Of a DNA stretch of 64,000 bases, positions 1-11,176 are shown piece by piece. The translations under genes and the position numbers were made by a program. The DNA is from Rapana venosa. Its lineage: Eukaryota; Mollusca; Gastropoda; Neogastropoda; Muricidae. The DNA is taken from NCBI GenBank assembly GCA_028751875.1, contig CM054157.1, positions 53,100,413-53,164,412 on the forward strand, given 5' to 3'. The notes under the pieces are model-generated. The model worked only from the letters and a program-made list of their open reading frames with translations, ran no database searches and was not told where the DNA came from. Every line of letters begins with the position of its first letter. The stretch's first letter is position 1.

Positions 1-110
1 AACGTATACAGTATTTTGTAATATAAATGCATAACCCACATCATAACCTAAACATTGTTTTTGGGGTTTCCTGTGTGAGAATTTTCCCCTTTTCTATCAC
101 TCTTGTAGTT

Positions 111-111
111 T

Positions 112-183
<72 letters not shown>

Positions 184-184
184 G
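111..184. repeat. TCTG microsatellite
   Basis: (TCTG)n; flanking 1-110 and 185-437 hold no recognisable gene. Confidence 0.9.
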
Positions 185-437
185 TTGCTTATTTTCTGCC
201 ATCATAGTCCATTTTCCTGCCTTGTTTCAAGCAAATATGACATCTTCCTCGCTCTTCCTCCTCCCCCCCCCCTCTCCTAGAAGTCATATGACATTTTGCC
301 AGCATTGTTTCAGTTCTGGCGACCAGGTAATGATATTGTAAACACTGGCGTGGGCACAGGGTCCCCATTCTGCAGCTCTACGTGTGGATGTGGCATTTTT
401 ATTGCAAATTTTTGTTCGTTCAAGTGTTTGGGGGAGG

Positions 438-439
438 GT

Positions 440-526
<87 letters not shown>
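438..526. repeat. TG then poly-G tract
   Basis: About 70 G with one T interruption; potential G-quadruplex and a likely assembly weak point. Confidence 0.9.
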
Positions 527-528
<2 letters not shown>

Positions 529-2000
529 GGGTGTTCTAGCGTTTCTTTTGTTAATTCCTGATGATTAAAAAAAATGAGTGGAATGCATCATACAGCCTGG
601 TTTATTGGGCTATTTAAGACTAAAATGTCTGTTTGTTATTTTTTTGCTTTTTTTTTGTTATTGTTTTGTGTTGTTTGTAGTTTTGTTGTGTTTTTTTTTT
701 GTTTTTTTTGTTGTGATGTGGGTATTGGAGGTTGGGGGTTAAGGCTTTCTTTTACTGATAGAACTAAAAATGAGTGACATGGCGACCTCTCAATAGGCCA
801 TTGTTTTTATTGCTTTAAGGATTCATAAAAGATTCCATCTATTTCATTTCATTTGGTTTGTCTTTTTGTTTTTTTTGTTAATGTTAGTTTGTATTTGTGT
901 GTATGTTGAATATTTTTTGTTTTTGTTTTTATGATTGATAACTATGTTGGTATTGGAAAGGACTTGGTAAAAGGTATAAGCTGTTTGAACTTGAATTGCC
1001 TTTACTAGCCGAGCAAGACTAGAAAGCTGCATGAGTGACTACTGACCTGTATGAAGCGCATTGTTTGCTGTTTTATTTAAAGATTCAGCGCTATAAATCC
1101 AATTTAATATTATTATTAATTATATGTTTTGTTCGTGTCACTAGGCTTTTATTGACAAAAAAAATAAATCCAATTGGGGAAAAACCGAGTTGAACATCAA
1201 ACTTTGATCCATCTTTGTTTAAGTGCCTTGTAATCACGTGAACTTAATAACCTACAATTACAAGCATGAAAAGTTGTCTTTCGGTTTAGACAAAAAGCAT
1301 GTTGACTTAATCCACCTTAAGCCTGCAAAAACAATTAAAGCAGCCACTGAGCACTTTGATTGTGCGGATGTTGATACAAGATTAGGTTTGAAACCCTGTT
1401 TTAATTCTGTTATATAGCTGCACAGCTTTAATCCGAGATGTAACAGTTTACAGGTGACAGCCTCCCATGTGGCCTCTGCAGATCAGAGCTTTAAACAACA
1501 AGATCGGATTGGCTTGCCACTTGACTTGTCTTGGCTTGAGTCTCCCTTTATAAATAGGCGAAGACGCTTGAAGACGAACAAAGCAAGTCCTTGTGATTAT
1601 TATGAAACAAAGTAAGTCAGTCACCCATTTCTTCAGCAGGACAGCCTGACCGGAAACACAACCGGCCACACACCCAAACTAAAGACAGTGGCCATTTCCC
1701 ACATCTCGACTTCCTGTTCCTATTTCCCCTTCCCGCCCTTGAGCTTCTTCCCTGATCTTCCTTTCTTCCGATCAGTGATGAAAGTTGTGGCGCTGATAGC
1801 GGCGACAGGCTCGTGGCGGATGTCCAGGGGTGGGGTCAGAGTGGTGCCCGGATGTGTGTGGGTCACAGCCAATATGGGGGTGAGGTGAGGAATGAGGTGA
1901 AGGACAGGGTCAGGGTGAGGTCATGTGTGTGTTAGTTGTTTTTTGTTTTTGTTTGGTTGGGCAGTGGATAGGGAACGAAGGACAGTTTTTGTCGTCGTCC

Positions 2001-2032
<32 letters not shown>

Positions 2033-2034
2033 GA
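527..2034. other. no gene recognised
   Basis: AT-rich to ~1440 with a degenerate LINE tail at 1065-1125. 1440-1900 is less repetitive and more GC-rich, but no spliced frame with homology was found; a (GTT)n lies at 2000-2032. Confidence 0.5.
1065..1125 (+). mobile_element. degenerate LINE 3' tail
   Basis: AAAGATTCAGCGCTATAAAT followed by ATTATTATTAATTA; resembles the common LINE tail with a deletion. Confidence 0.4.
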
Positions 2035-2375
2035 GGGGGACGGGATAGCTTAGTGGTTAGAGTGATATGCTCGTGATCCGGTGACCCGGGTTCAAATCTC
2101 GTTCAAGGGTATTTTTCCTCTGGAGTTAACATCAGTGCTGACTCCACTCTTCCTAAAAGTCCTTTGGATGATACTCTAAACCGAGGTCCCGTGTGCAAAC
2201 GCAGCAAGAACATCTTGCGCACACGTTAAAACCCGTTCCACTTTTCAGAAGAGGAGGCCATTGTGTGCCAGTGGCGACGGATGACAAAATTGACAAAACT
2301 GCATACACATGGGGACTGGATTTTAAAAAGCCCATGAATGCTTATTCCATTATCATCGAAGTAAAAGATTTTTTT
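2035..2375 (+). mobile_element. SINE family A, full length
   Basis: tRNA-like head (A box TAGCTTAGTGGTTAGAG, B box GGTTCAAATC), core GGATGATACT..TAAACCGAGGTCCCGTGTG, and tail TGCTTATTCCATTATCATCG. About 340 bp, A/T-rich 3' end running into a CA array. Confidence 0.85.
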
Positions 2376-2391
2376 TTTAAAAAGATAATAA

Positions 2392-2522
<131 letters not shown>

Positions 2523-2551
2523 ATTCCTCGGAACCTTGACATGACTTAAGG

Positions 2552-2840
2552 TAAAAGGTAAAGGAGTCCCATAACCTATAAGGTCGTAGAGGAGCGAGGC
2601 GTCAGAGACCTCACTTCTCTAGGGCCAGCATATTGAGGGCAGCGGCGCCCATCTCCTCTCCCTCGCTGCTTTACCTTCCCTGACCCTAAAGAGGGCAGGT
2701 ACCCATTTACAGCTGGGTGAACTGGGGGAACTGTACTGAAGCCAAGGCGCGTAAACGGTCACCCATCTAACACGCTCGACGCTGCTTAACTTGGCTGGGG
2801 GAAAGCGAGTGCTCCGAGCACTGAGCTATCCCGTCCCCAT
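2552..2840 (-). mobile_element. SINE family C (tRNA/5S-like head), full length
   Basis: Minus-oriented. Head GGGACGGGATAGCTCAGTG then AAGTTAAGCAGCGTCGAGC and ATGGGTGACCG, like the 5S rRNA internal control region, with a short deletion between them. Ends in a TTTACC-type tail. Its 5' end lies ~20 bp from the MMP splice donor. Confidence 0.8.
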
Positions 2841-2857
2841 GCCCATGACTGACTTAC

Positions 2858-3048
2858 CTGGGGCATAATAAGGCACAGGCTGTTCTGGGTCCGGCCTCCC
2901 GTTCCTTCCCCTCCCTGCCCTCAACCCAGCCGCCCTCTGGCTGGGCTTGATGACGTCAGGGAGGCCACATCGGGGTTGCTTCATCTTCCACACGGTGACG
3001 TTGTCCAGATGACCCGTCACCTCTAGACCGTTGAAGCGCTGGAACTCC
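2858..3048 (-). CDS. matrix metalloproteinase propeptide exon (partial gene)
   Basis: Read on the minus strand: acceptor cgtgcag|GGAG at 3048, donor CCCCAG|GTAAGT ending 2858. The frame encodes [16 protein letters not shown] then [17 protein letters not shown]. EFQRFxGLxVTGxLD and PRCGxPD are diagnostic of the MMP propeptide; the Cys of PRCGLPD is the cysteine switch that holds the catalytic zinc latent until the propeptide is cut. A basic Arg/Gly-rich linker ending PVPYYAP follows. The incoming phase (two bases plus G) would give Arg before EFQRF, as in the family. The catalytic HExxH exon should lie at lower coordinates, outside the window or unseen; the signal-peptide exon is not identified. 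Secreted or membrane-tethered is unknown. Confidence 0.85.
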
Positions 3049-3084
3049 CTGCACGTGAAACCTCGTGTCGTGACTCTGTGTGTC

Positions 3085-4112
3085 ATAGTGTGATGGTTGT
3101 TGCGTTCTTTAAGAGTGCGATGATTGTTGTTGTTCTTAGGAGTGCGATGATTGTTGTGTTTTTATAGTGTGATGATTATTGTGTTCTTGAGAGTGCGATG
3201 ATTGTTGTATTCTTGAGAGTGTGATGATGTTGTGTTCTTGAGAATGATGATCGTGTCTCCTGAGAGTGCGGATATGTTGTTGTTATAGAGTGCAAGGATG
3301 TTTGGTCTTGAGAGTCGATGATTTTCGTTCTTGAAGTCGCCGTTGTTGTGTCTTGATGAGTGGCCATATGGTTGTTTCTTCACAGGTGAGGATTGTTGTA
3401 TTTTTAGAGTGCAAGGATTTGTATGTCTTAGAGTGCAGGATTGTTGTATTAGTGGCGAGGATTGTTGTTGGTTTTTAGAGTGCGATGATTGTTGTTGTTC
3501 TTAGAGTGCGATGATTGTTGTGTTCTCTGAGATTGTGAGATTGTTGTGTTCTTAGAGGGCGAGGCTTGTTGTGGTACTTAGAGTGCAAGGATTGTTGTGT
3601 TTTCAGAGTGCAAGATTGTTGTGTTTTTAGAGTGCGATGATTGTTGTTGTTTTTAGAGTGCGATGATTGTTGTGTCCTTAGAGTGCAAGGATTGTTGTGT
3701 GTTTAGATTGTGATGATTGTTGTGTTCTTAGATGTGATGATTGTTTGTTTTAGAGAGTAGATTGTTGTTGTTTCTTAGAGTGTAATGATTGTTGTGTTCT
3801 TGAGAGTGCGATGATGGTTGTGTTTTGAGAGAGGTGAAGATTGTGTGTCTTAGAGTGTAATGATTGTTGTGTTCTTGAGAGTGCGATGATTGTTGTGTTC
3901 TTGAGAGAGTGATGATTGTTGTGTTCTTGAGAGTGTAATGATTGTTGTGTTCTTGAGAGTGCGATGATTGTTGTGTTCTTGAGAGTGCGCTGATTGTTGT
4001 GTTCTTACAGTGCGATGATTGTTGTGTTCTTGAGAGTACGAGGATTGTTGTGTTCTTGAGAGTGCGAGGATTGATGTGTTCTTGAGAGTGCGATGATTGT
4101 TGTGTTTTTAGA
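3085..4112. repeat. 26-bp minisatellite
   Basis: Degenerate unit AGTGCGATGATTGTTGTG + TTCTTGAG, roughly 35-40 copies, more homogeneous toward 3850-4110. Lies just upstream (in gene direction) of the MMP exon acceptor. Confidence 0.9.
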
Positions 4113-4175
4113 TGCTCTGCTAAAGTGCAGTTATCAATATGTGGAATGGAATGAAATGTAATGCTGAATTGTCTC

Positions 4176-4490
4176 CATCTTTATATGACAGACAGCAACT
4201 ATTGCTCTCTGTCATACGATCAAAGTAGTGTTGCACTGCCGTTGAGCGCCTGACAAGTCAGGCCCAGCACATCGGACTTCAGCGTGGGAGAGAATTGTTA
4301 TCTTTTAAGTCTCTCTGGAATAAAGGCAGAAGAATGGACCAAGAAGGCAGAAAATGGACAAGAAGGGGGTGACAGGAGGAAAAGGAACAAGGCAGAAACA
4401 AAGAGAGAGGGATAGAAAATAGGGAATTCCTAGCACAGAATTTGCAGAAGATGGGGATGCTATTTATACTGAGGGCCACCACCCCCCTCC
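4176..4490 (-). mobile_element. element E
   Basis: Contains GACAAGTCAGGCCCAGCACA, ATGGACCAAGAAGGCAGAAA and AATTCCTAGCACAGAATTTG. On the minus strand such copies end in the same 3' tail (GTTGCTGTCTGAGCG then AAGAAG) as the LINE fragment at 4752-5160. Confidence 0.6.
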
Positions 4491-4751
4491 TTACCCCCCT
4501 TACCCCCCCTCCACCTCATCTAAGACCTGATAATGAGAATGGTTGAATTTTTGTTCCTGAAACCAACCCCACCCCCATCTCCGTGACAATTACTTTACAC
4601 CCAAGTTGTTGGTTTGTTTGGGTTTGTGGGTGTGTGTTTTTTTAAGTTTATGATGCGTCAGAAAACGATCTGGGAGAAACATTGTCAAAAGTATGAACTA
4701 ACATTTCCTTTTTATCAAAAAATGGTACATCCGCCGACTTGTACTACTTAA

Positions 4752-5160
4752 AAAAACAACTTCTTCTTTGTCAAACGCTCAGACAGCAACTCCTGAGGCC
4801 CTGACAAATGCTGCCGTGGTACGCTGAAGGCCCTCCCTCCAGGGGTCCGAAGAGTTTGTCCCTCATCGGCAGGTCAGTAGGACAGATATCTCAGGTTTTG
4901 GTGTGTTGGATGGACAGGTCTGGAGGAGGAAGTGTTCTTCCACTGTCATGGGAGAAGTGCCACAGGGGCACGCCTCAGAATCACCAATGTGGAACTTGGT
5001 GAACATGTGATGTCCGAGTCTGCAGTGTCCAGTCCTCAGCCTCACAGTTGTTACTTGGTCTTCTCTGGGGAGGAGGTAGTAGTAGTAGTCATCCTTACTG
5101 TTGAAATTAGGGTGCTGCTGAAGCCATCTTTTTTGCTTTTCCTTCACAAATGTCTTTTTT
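4752..5160 (-). mobile_element. LINE C-terminal remnant (RNase H-proximal zinc-knuckle region)
   Basis: Minus-strand frame 5147-4863 reads LPREDQVTTVRLRTGHCRLG, HMFTKFHIGD and CPCGT...TVEEHFLL, the pattern (LRTGH...CpCG...eH.L..CP) at the C-terminus of RNase H-bearing non-LTR elements. Downstream (4795-4752) is a short tail ending in an AAGAAG-type run shared with element E. Confidence 0.65.
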
Positions 5161-5615
5161 AAACTAACGCCATCAAATGAACATGTTCCCAGCTATGCTG
5201 GTATGCTTCACGAACAGACAGCTGATCTTACAGAGAGCGTTGTCACAAGGGGCTCTTCCGCCACACAAAGAACTTTGACTAAAGATATACATGGCTGACT
5301 CCCTACTTCATCTGTTATGTATGGAAATATAAACGGTATGAAATGCCTACACGTTTTTATCTATTTCATGCAGGAGAAACTTGACACGTTTGTTTTCTGA
5401 AGAAAAAAAAATCGTAGGACAACCGAAAGAAAAAAAAGGAGAGGGGGTGGTGGTGGAGATTAACGTCAAGTGAAAATGATCTGTATCCCTGTGCTTTTGC
5501 CTGTCTGTTGTCCAGTTGTTGTTGCTGTGATTATATCTACGTCCCAACGGAGAGTTCCGATTTGGGAACTGTTGTTGTCCCAAGAAAAGCAACTTCATTA
5601 CGTATCCGGCGTGGG

Positions 5616-5655
<40 letters not shown>

Positions 5656-5955
5656 GGGGGGGCGGGTGTTGTTGCAGGTGGGAGGTTTAAAAATAACGGG
5701 AAATCCCGATGACTACGAACGACTGGGTTTTTCCGGTCAAACCTGCATGACTCATTAATGTCCAACAGAGTTTCTTTCTAAGCTGATGGTCAGAGAAAAT
5801 TGCGTCATTCAATTTGACGTGTCCAATGAACAGATTACGTCGCCGCTATACTTGCGGCATTGGCGAATTGTAAACAGTCTTTTGAAGTATAGAGACATGT
5901 GTGTGTCAAAAAAACCCGATTCCTTAAAAGTACAGCGACACATCTGTGTCAAAAC
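5160..5955. other. unique DNA with poly-G tract, no gene recognised
   Basis: Poly-G at 5618-5662. 5700-5890 is CpG-containing unique sequence, possibly regulatory; no coding frame with homology. Confidence 0.4.
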
Positions 5956-5956
5956 T

Positions 5957-5996
5957 CTCTCTCTCTCTTTTCCTCTCTCTCTCTTCTCTCTCTCTC

Positions 5997-6029
<33 letters not shown>

Positions 6030-6033
6030 CTCC
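5957..6033. repeat. TC microsatellite
   Basis: (TC)n with CC interruptions. Confidence 0.9.
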
Positions 6034-6185
6034 CCTTGGTGTGTTTCTCTGTTAGTTTCCGTTCTCCTGTTTTGTAATACATATTTGGATTTGTTTGTAT
6101 ATTGTAAAACAAAAACAAAACTGGAAAAAAAAATTGATTTTTTTTTTTTACAAGCTGAGTTTTATTGTTTCAGCTACACATAGAA

Positions 6186-6250
6186 TCACCAGCAGCAGCA
6201 GCAGCAGCCGCCGCCGCCGTCGTCGTCGTAGTAATAGTAGTAGTAGTAGT

Positions 6251-6297
<47 letters not shown>

Positions 6298-6372
6298 CAG
6301 CAATAGCAGCAGCAGCAGTAGCAGTAGCAGTAGCAAACAACAATAGGAGCAGTAGCAGTAGCAGCAACAGTA
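6186..6372. repeat. AGC/GTA trinucleotide array
   Basis: (CAG)n, (CCG)n, (GTA)n and again (CAG)n blocks. Confidence 0.9.
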
Positions 6373-6402
6373 TTTATTTATTCATTTATATATTTATTTA
6401 TA

Positions 6403-6655
6403 AAGGTAAAGGTAAAGGTAAAGGAGTCCCATAACCTATAAGGTCGTAGGGGAGCGAGGCGTCAGAGACCTCACTTCTCTAGGGACCAGCATATTGAGGG
6501 CGGCGCCCATCTCCTCTCCCTCGCTGCTTTACCTTCCCTGACCCTAAAGAGGGCAGGTACCCATTTACAGCTGGGTGAACTGGGGGAACTGTACTGAAGC
6601 CAAGGCGCGCAAACGGTCACCCATCCAACTGGTAACCACGCTCGACGCTGCTTAT
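6403..6655 (-). mobile_element. SINE family C, 5' end replaced
   Basis: Minus-oriented, tail of GGTAAA repeats at 6403-6423, truncated within the 5S-like segment where the SINE B fragment begins. Confidence 0.8.
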
Positions 6656-6722
6656 TTATTTATACCACTTTTAAATCACGGCAGATTTCTCTGCGTGAAA
6701 TTCGGGGCTGCTCTCCCCTGGA
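6650..6722 (-). mobile_element. SINE family B 3' fragment
   Basis: TTTATACCACTTTTAAATCAC and GATTTCTCTGCGTGAAATTC match the 3' end of family B. It replaces the 5' end of the adjoining SINE C. Confidence 0.7.
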
Positions 6723-6964
6723 GGAGCCGGACGCACCAGCCACCACCCACCACCAATCTCACACTCCACCACACCCCACCCCCCCCCCCCTCACCCCCCC
6801 ACCTACTCACCACCCCAGCCCCCCCTCTCCTGATGCAGTATCAGAAGGCACGACTGATGGCGTCGTGGTGAGCTCTCGCTGTGACCTGACTCCTGGGCCG
6901 GTCATCCAGATAGCCAAGTGCCCGAAGTTCTGCCACCCCAGCAACGGTCAGTCAGCCAAGCCAG

Positions 6965-7580
6965 GCCATGTCAGTCGCCCAGTCCGTCCAGTCCAGCAGT
7001 CAGTCAGGTCCAGTGCCAGTCCAGTCCAGTGCCAGGCCAGTCCAGTGGGTCCAGTCCAGTCCAGTCCAGTCCAGCCCAGCATTCAAGTTCAGTCAGTCCA
7101 GTCCAGTCCAGTCCATTCAAGTCCAGTCCAGTCCAGTTCAGTCCAGTCTAGTCCAGTCAGTCGCGTCCAGTCCATTTCCCAGTCCAGTTCAGTCCAGTCA
7201 GTCCAGTTCAGTCCAGTCAGTCCAGTCCAGTCAGTCCAGTCAAGTCCAGTCCAGTCCAAGTCAGTCCAGTCCAGTCCAGTCAAGTCCTGTCCTGTCCAGT
7301 CAGGTCCAGTCCAGTCAAGTCCAGTCCAGTCCAGTCCAGTCCAGTCCAGTCCAGTCCAGTCAAGTCCAGTCCAGTCCAGTCAAGTCCAGTCCAGTCCAGT
7401 CAAGTCCAGTCAAGTCCAGTCCAGTCAAGTCAAGTCCAGTCCAGTCCAGTCCATTCAAGTCCAGTTCAGTCAAGTCCAGTCCAGTCAAGTCCAGTCAAGT
7501 CCAGTCAAGTCCAGTCCAGTCCATTCAAGTCCAGTCCAATCCAGTCCAGTCCAGTCCAGTCCAGTCCAGTTCAGTCCAGT
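6965..7580. repeat. CCAGT pentanucleotide array
   Basis: ~615 bp of CCAGT with CAAGT variants; yields Ser/Val/Gln-rich frames in all directions. Confidence 0.92.
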
Positions 7581-7581
7581 T

Positions 7582-7920
7582 GACGGGATAGCCTAGTGGT
7601 CAGAACATTGCGCAATCTGACGACCCGGGTTCCATTCCCGTTCAAGGGGATATTTTCTTCTGGAGTTAACATCAGTGCAGACTCCACTCTCCCCGAAAGT
7701 CCTTCGGATGAGACTATAAACCGAGGTCCCGTGTGGGAACGCACGCAGAACATCTTGCGCACACGTTAAATCCTGTTCGGCTTTTCGTAAGAGTAGGCCA
7801 TTGTGTACCGGTGGGAACAGATGACAGAATTGACAAAACCGCATACACACGGGGACTAAATGTAAAAAAGCACATAAGTGCTTATTTCATTATCCTCGAT
7901 ATAAAAGAATAAATAAATAA
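7582..7920 (+). mobile_element. SINE family A, full length
   Basis: Head GACGGGATAGCCTAGTGG, B box GGTTCCATTCC, core CGGATGAGACTATAAACCG, tail ATTATCCTCGATATAAAAG and (AATA)n. Inserted at the end of the CCAGT pentanucleotide array. Confidence 0.9.
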
Positions 7921-8124
7921 GTCAAGTCAAGTCAAAACCACTTTAATCATCCCATGAAGGGCAATGACAATACTGACAGACAGGCACATTGTTACGTATC
8001 ATTATCTCGAAATACACAAGAAAAATACATTTCAAATTGGTATGAACAGTCCAAGATAGCTTGAAAAATAAAACAAACAAAACAAACAAGCAAACAAAAA
8101 AATTAATTAATTACACAAACACAC

Positions 8125-8600
8125 CACACGCGCAACGCGCGCGCGACGCCCCCACACAACACACCACACACACACACACACACACAACACACACACACAC
8201 CAATCAACACCACACACACACACACACCACACACACGCACAGTCAGTCATTCAGTCAGTCAGTTATCAGTCAGTCAGTCAGCTAGTTAGTCAGTCAGTCA
8301 GTCAGTCAGTCAGCCAGCCAGCCAGCCAGTCAGTCAGTCAGTCAGTCAGTCAGTCAGTCAGTCATCTAGTTAGTTAGTTAGTTCGTCAGACCGTCAGTCA
8401 GTTTCTCAGTCAGTCAGTTAGTCAGTCAGTCAGCCATCCAGCCAGTCAGTCAGTCAGTCAGCCAGCCAGTCAGTCAGTCAGTCAGCCAGCCAGTCAGTCA
8501 GTCAGTCAGTCAGTCAGTCAGTAGTTAGTCAGTCAGTCAAGCCACCCATCAGTCAGTCATCATCAGCAGTTAGTCAGTAGCCCAGTCCAGCCAGTCAGGT
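8125..8600. repeat. CA then CAGT tetranucleotide array
   Basis: CA-rich 8125-8240, then (CAGT)n with CAGC variants to ~8600. Confidence 0.9.
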
Positions 8601-8699
8601 CAGCAGACACAGGCAGGCATGATATGACAAGGAGCATCACAACAGCAGTGGTAGTGACCACAATAATTAGGAAGGAGAGTAGAGGAGAGGAGAGGAGGA

Positions 8700-9003
8700 A
8701 AGAAGAAGAAGAAGAAGAAGAAGAAGAAATTAAGAAGAAGAAGAATTAAGAAGAAGAATTGCGAAGAAGAATGCGAAGAAGAATGGAAGAAGCAACAGCA
8801 ACAACAACGACAAGAAGAAGAAGAAAAAATGCAAAGTAGAAGGACAAGAATGCGAAGAATTGCAAAGAAGAAGAATTAAGAAGAAGAAGAAGAACAACAA
8901 CAACAGCAGCAACAACGACAAGAAGAAGAAGAATTGCAAAGAAGAAGGAGAAGAATTGCGAAGAATGAAGAAGAAGAAGAAGAAGAAGAAGAAGAAGAAG
9001 AAG
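8700..9003. repeat. GAA-rich purine array
   Basis: (GAA)n interrupted by ATTGC and AACAAC units; strongly purine-biased strand that could form a triplex-type structure. Confidence 0.9.
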
Positions 9004-9196
9004 ATTGTATACGTAGTAACACACACATATCCTGCATTCAATATTACATAGAGTTTGATTAAAAATGGCTGAAGTTTACAATATTGAAAAAATGGAAATG
9101 TAGCTTTAATAAAAATTGAAGGAGAGAAAACAGAACAACAGCGACAACAACAACTATTATGTATTTTGTTTGGATTTTGGCCCACTCTGTCAAAAA

Positions 9197-9487
9197 AAAG
9201 GTAAAGGTGTCCCATAACCTATGTGGTCGTAGGGGAGCGAGGCATCAGAGACCTCAACTTCTCCAGGGGCCAGCATATTCAGGGCGGCGCCCATCTCCTC
9301 TCCCTCGCTGCTTTACCTTCCCTGACCCTAAAGAGGCAGGTACCCATTTACAGCTGGGTGAACTGGGGGACTGTACTGGAGCCAAGGCGCGAAAACGGTC
9401 ACCCATTCAAGTGGTAACCACGCTCGACGCTGCTTAACCTTGGCTGGGGGAAAGCGAGTGCTCTGACCACTGAGCTATCGCATCCCC
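9197..9487 (-). mobile_element. SINE family C, full length
   Basis: Complete tRNA-like A box and 5S-like block; GGTAAAGG tail at 9200. Confidence 0.85.
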
Positions 9488-9589
9488 ATGCACTCTGTGG
9501 CATTGTCAACTTCTCTTAAACCAACCATGTATTGTGGTTCAAGGCCGAGCTACATCAAACTTCTGAGTTCTGAACTGTCTCTGTCTCAA

Positions 9590-9852
9590 GAGGATTTTTC
9601 TCTGGAGTTAACATCAGTGCAGACTCCACTCTCCCCAAAAGTCCTTCGGATGAGACTATAAACCGAGGTCCCGTGTGCGAACGCGCGCAGAACATCTTGC
9701 GCACACGTTAAAACCCGTTCCGCTTTTCGAAAGAATAGGCCATTGTGTGCCGGCGGGAACGGATGACAAAATTTACAAAAACTGCATACACACGGTGACC
9801 GGATGAAAAAAGCATTTGAGTGCTTATTCCATTATCCTCGAAATAAAAGAAT
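9590..9852 (+). mobile_element. SINE family A, head missing
   Basis: Starts at TTTTTCTCTGGAGTTAACAT; complete core and tail. The tRNA-like head is absent. Confidence 0.85.
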
Positions 9853-9854
9853 GA

Positions 9855-9941
9855 AGACGAAGACGAAGACGAAGAAGAAGAAGAAGAAGAAGAAGAATCA
9901 TCATCATCATCATCATCTCTCTCTCTCTCCTCCACACACAC

Positions 9942-9997
<56 letters not shown>
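9855..9997. repeat. GAC/GAA, CAT, TC and CA microsatellites
   Basis: Compound array following SINE A. Confidence 0.9.
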
Positions 9998-9998
<1 letters not shown>

Positions 9999-10714
9999 CT
10001 TACCACAGCATCAAACTCCCTTCTTGCGAAGACGCCAAGCGTGCAGAGCCCTACAAGGCAACAAACAGTGTACACTGTAAGGCCCGCCATTCTTCACTGA
10101 TTGCCACAAGCCAAAAGTCTTCTTTATTCTTTCTTTCTTTCTTTCACGTCCTAGCTTCCCTCTTATCAGTTTTCCACACACAAACACACGTTTTATTCGA
10201 TGATTAAATGTTTTTTTAAACCATTTTTTTCGTTTATGGCTTTTTTTCCCCAAGACCAAAATATTCTAATATATATTTTTCTTTAAAAAACTTCTAACAC
10301 TTTTGACAAAAATATTCAATCATAGAGTTGACGCAAATCAGTCACAGACTTCGCCAATCTCATCAAACACCTGTGCCACAACCCGGTCTCTAAACAAAAC
10401 GCATGAAATAATATAACAACAGAGTCCACAAGATGATGCTTCTCCCTACACACACATACACAACTAATGCAAGGCCCGAAGTGGCTGCTCTCCACTATTT
10501 ATATACTCTGTGGAAATTCTTGGACGCAGACTTAATCACGTACACACGCACGCACGCACGCAGACACACATACGAGCACGCGCACCGAATGGATGAACTT
10601 GCTCTGAAGGGCATCTTTGATGATCCATTCAGTGTCCGGGTTTTCCGCTCCCTCTCTGTCACTTGTAGTGGAGCTCGTTAGCTGCTTAATTCCCTGTCAT
10701 CATAACAGTCCCGC
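9998..10714. other. unique DNA, no gene recognised
   Basis: T-rich and CA-poor except 10440-10580. No supported coding frame. Confidence 0.4.
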
Positions 10715-10721
10715 TGTAATG

Positions 10722-10862
10722 GTATGGTGGTGGTGGTGGTTGGTGGTGGTGGTGGTTGGTAGTGGTGGTGGTGGTAGTGATGATGAGGGTGGTGGCGGTG
10801 GTAGTGGTGGTAAGGGCAAGCTGACTGTGTTTAGATTGGGGTGAGGGGGGGGGGGGGGGGGG
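10722..10862. repeat. GGT array and poly-G tract
   Basis: (GGT)n to 10812 and G-run 10842-10862. Confidence 0.9.
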
Positions 10863-10914
10863 CCGGGGTTGGGGGGGGTTCGTGCGTGCGTACGTGCGTG
10901 TGTGTTTTTATTTT

Positions 10915-11060
10915 ATTATTTATTTATTCTTTTATATCGAGGATAATGGAATAAGCACTCACGTGCTTTTTTATATATCCAGTCTCCATGTGTATGCGGT
11001 TTTGTAAATGTTGTCATCCGTTCCATCCGGCACACAATGGCCTATCCGAAGGACTTGTGT
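10915..11060 (-). mobile_element. SINE family A, internally deleted fragment
   Basis: Tail (TATCGAGGATAATGGAATAA) and distal core on the minus strand; the middle is lost and it abuts a GA array. Confidence 0.75.
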
Positions 11061-11074
11061 TGAGAGAGCGAGGG

Positions 11075-11075
11075 G

Positions 11076-11115
<40 letters not shown>

Positions 11116-11120
11116 GAGAG

Positions 11121-11172
<52 letters not shown>
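11075..11172. repeat. GA microsatellite
   Basis: (GA)n. Confidence 0.9.

Positions 11173-11176
<4 letters not shown>

Noticed and set aside
1545..1560. TATA box (CTTTATAAATAGG)
   Set aside because: No transcript or coding frame nearby supports a promoter; chance match in AT-rich DNA.
1780..1890. Possible exon (minus-strand frame with DIRHEPVAAISATTF)
   Set aside because: Looks coding-like, but no splice acceptor precedes it and it is not an MMP domain I recognise.
2035..2110. tRNA gene (also at other SINE heads)
   Set aside because: A and B boxes are present but no cloverleaf or discriminator end; the sequence continues into the SINE core.
2700..2800. 5S rRNA gene fragment
   Set aside because: Only the internal promoter block matches 5S, and it recurs in four SINE C copies with the same flanks.
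6865..7596. 243-codon Ser/Val/Gln-rich frame
   Set aside because: CCAGT pentanucleotide array.
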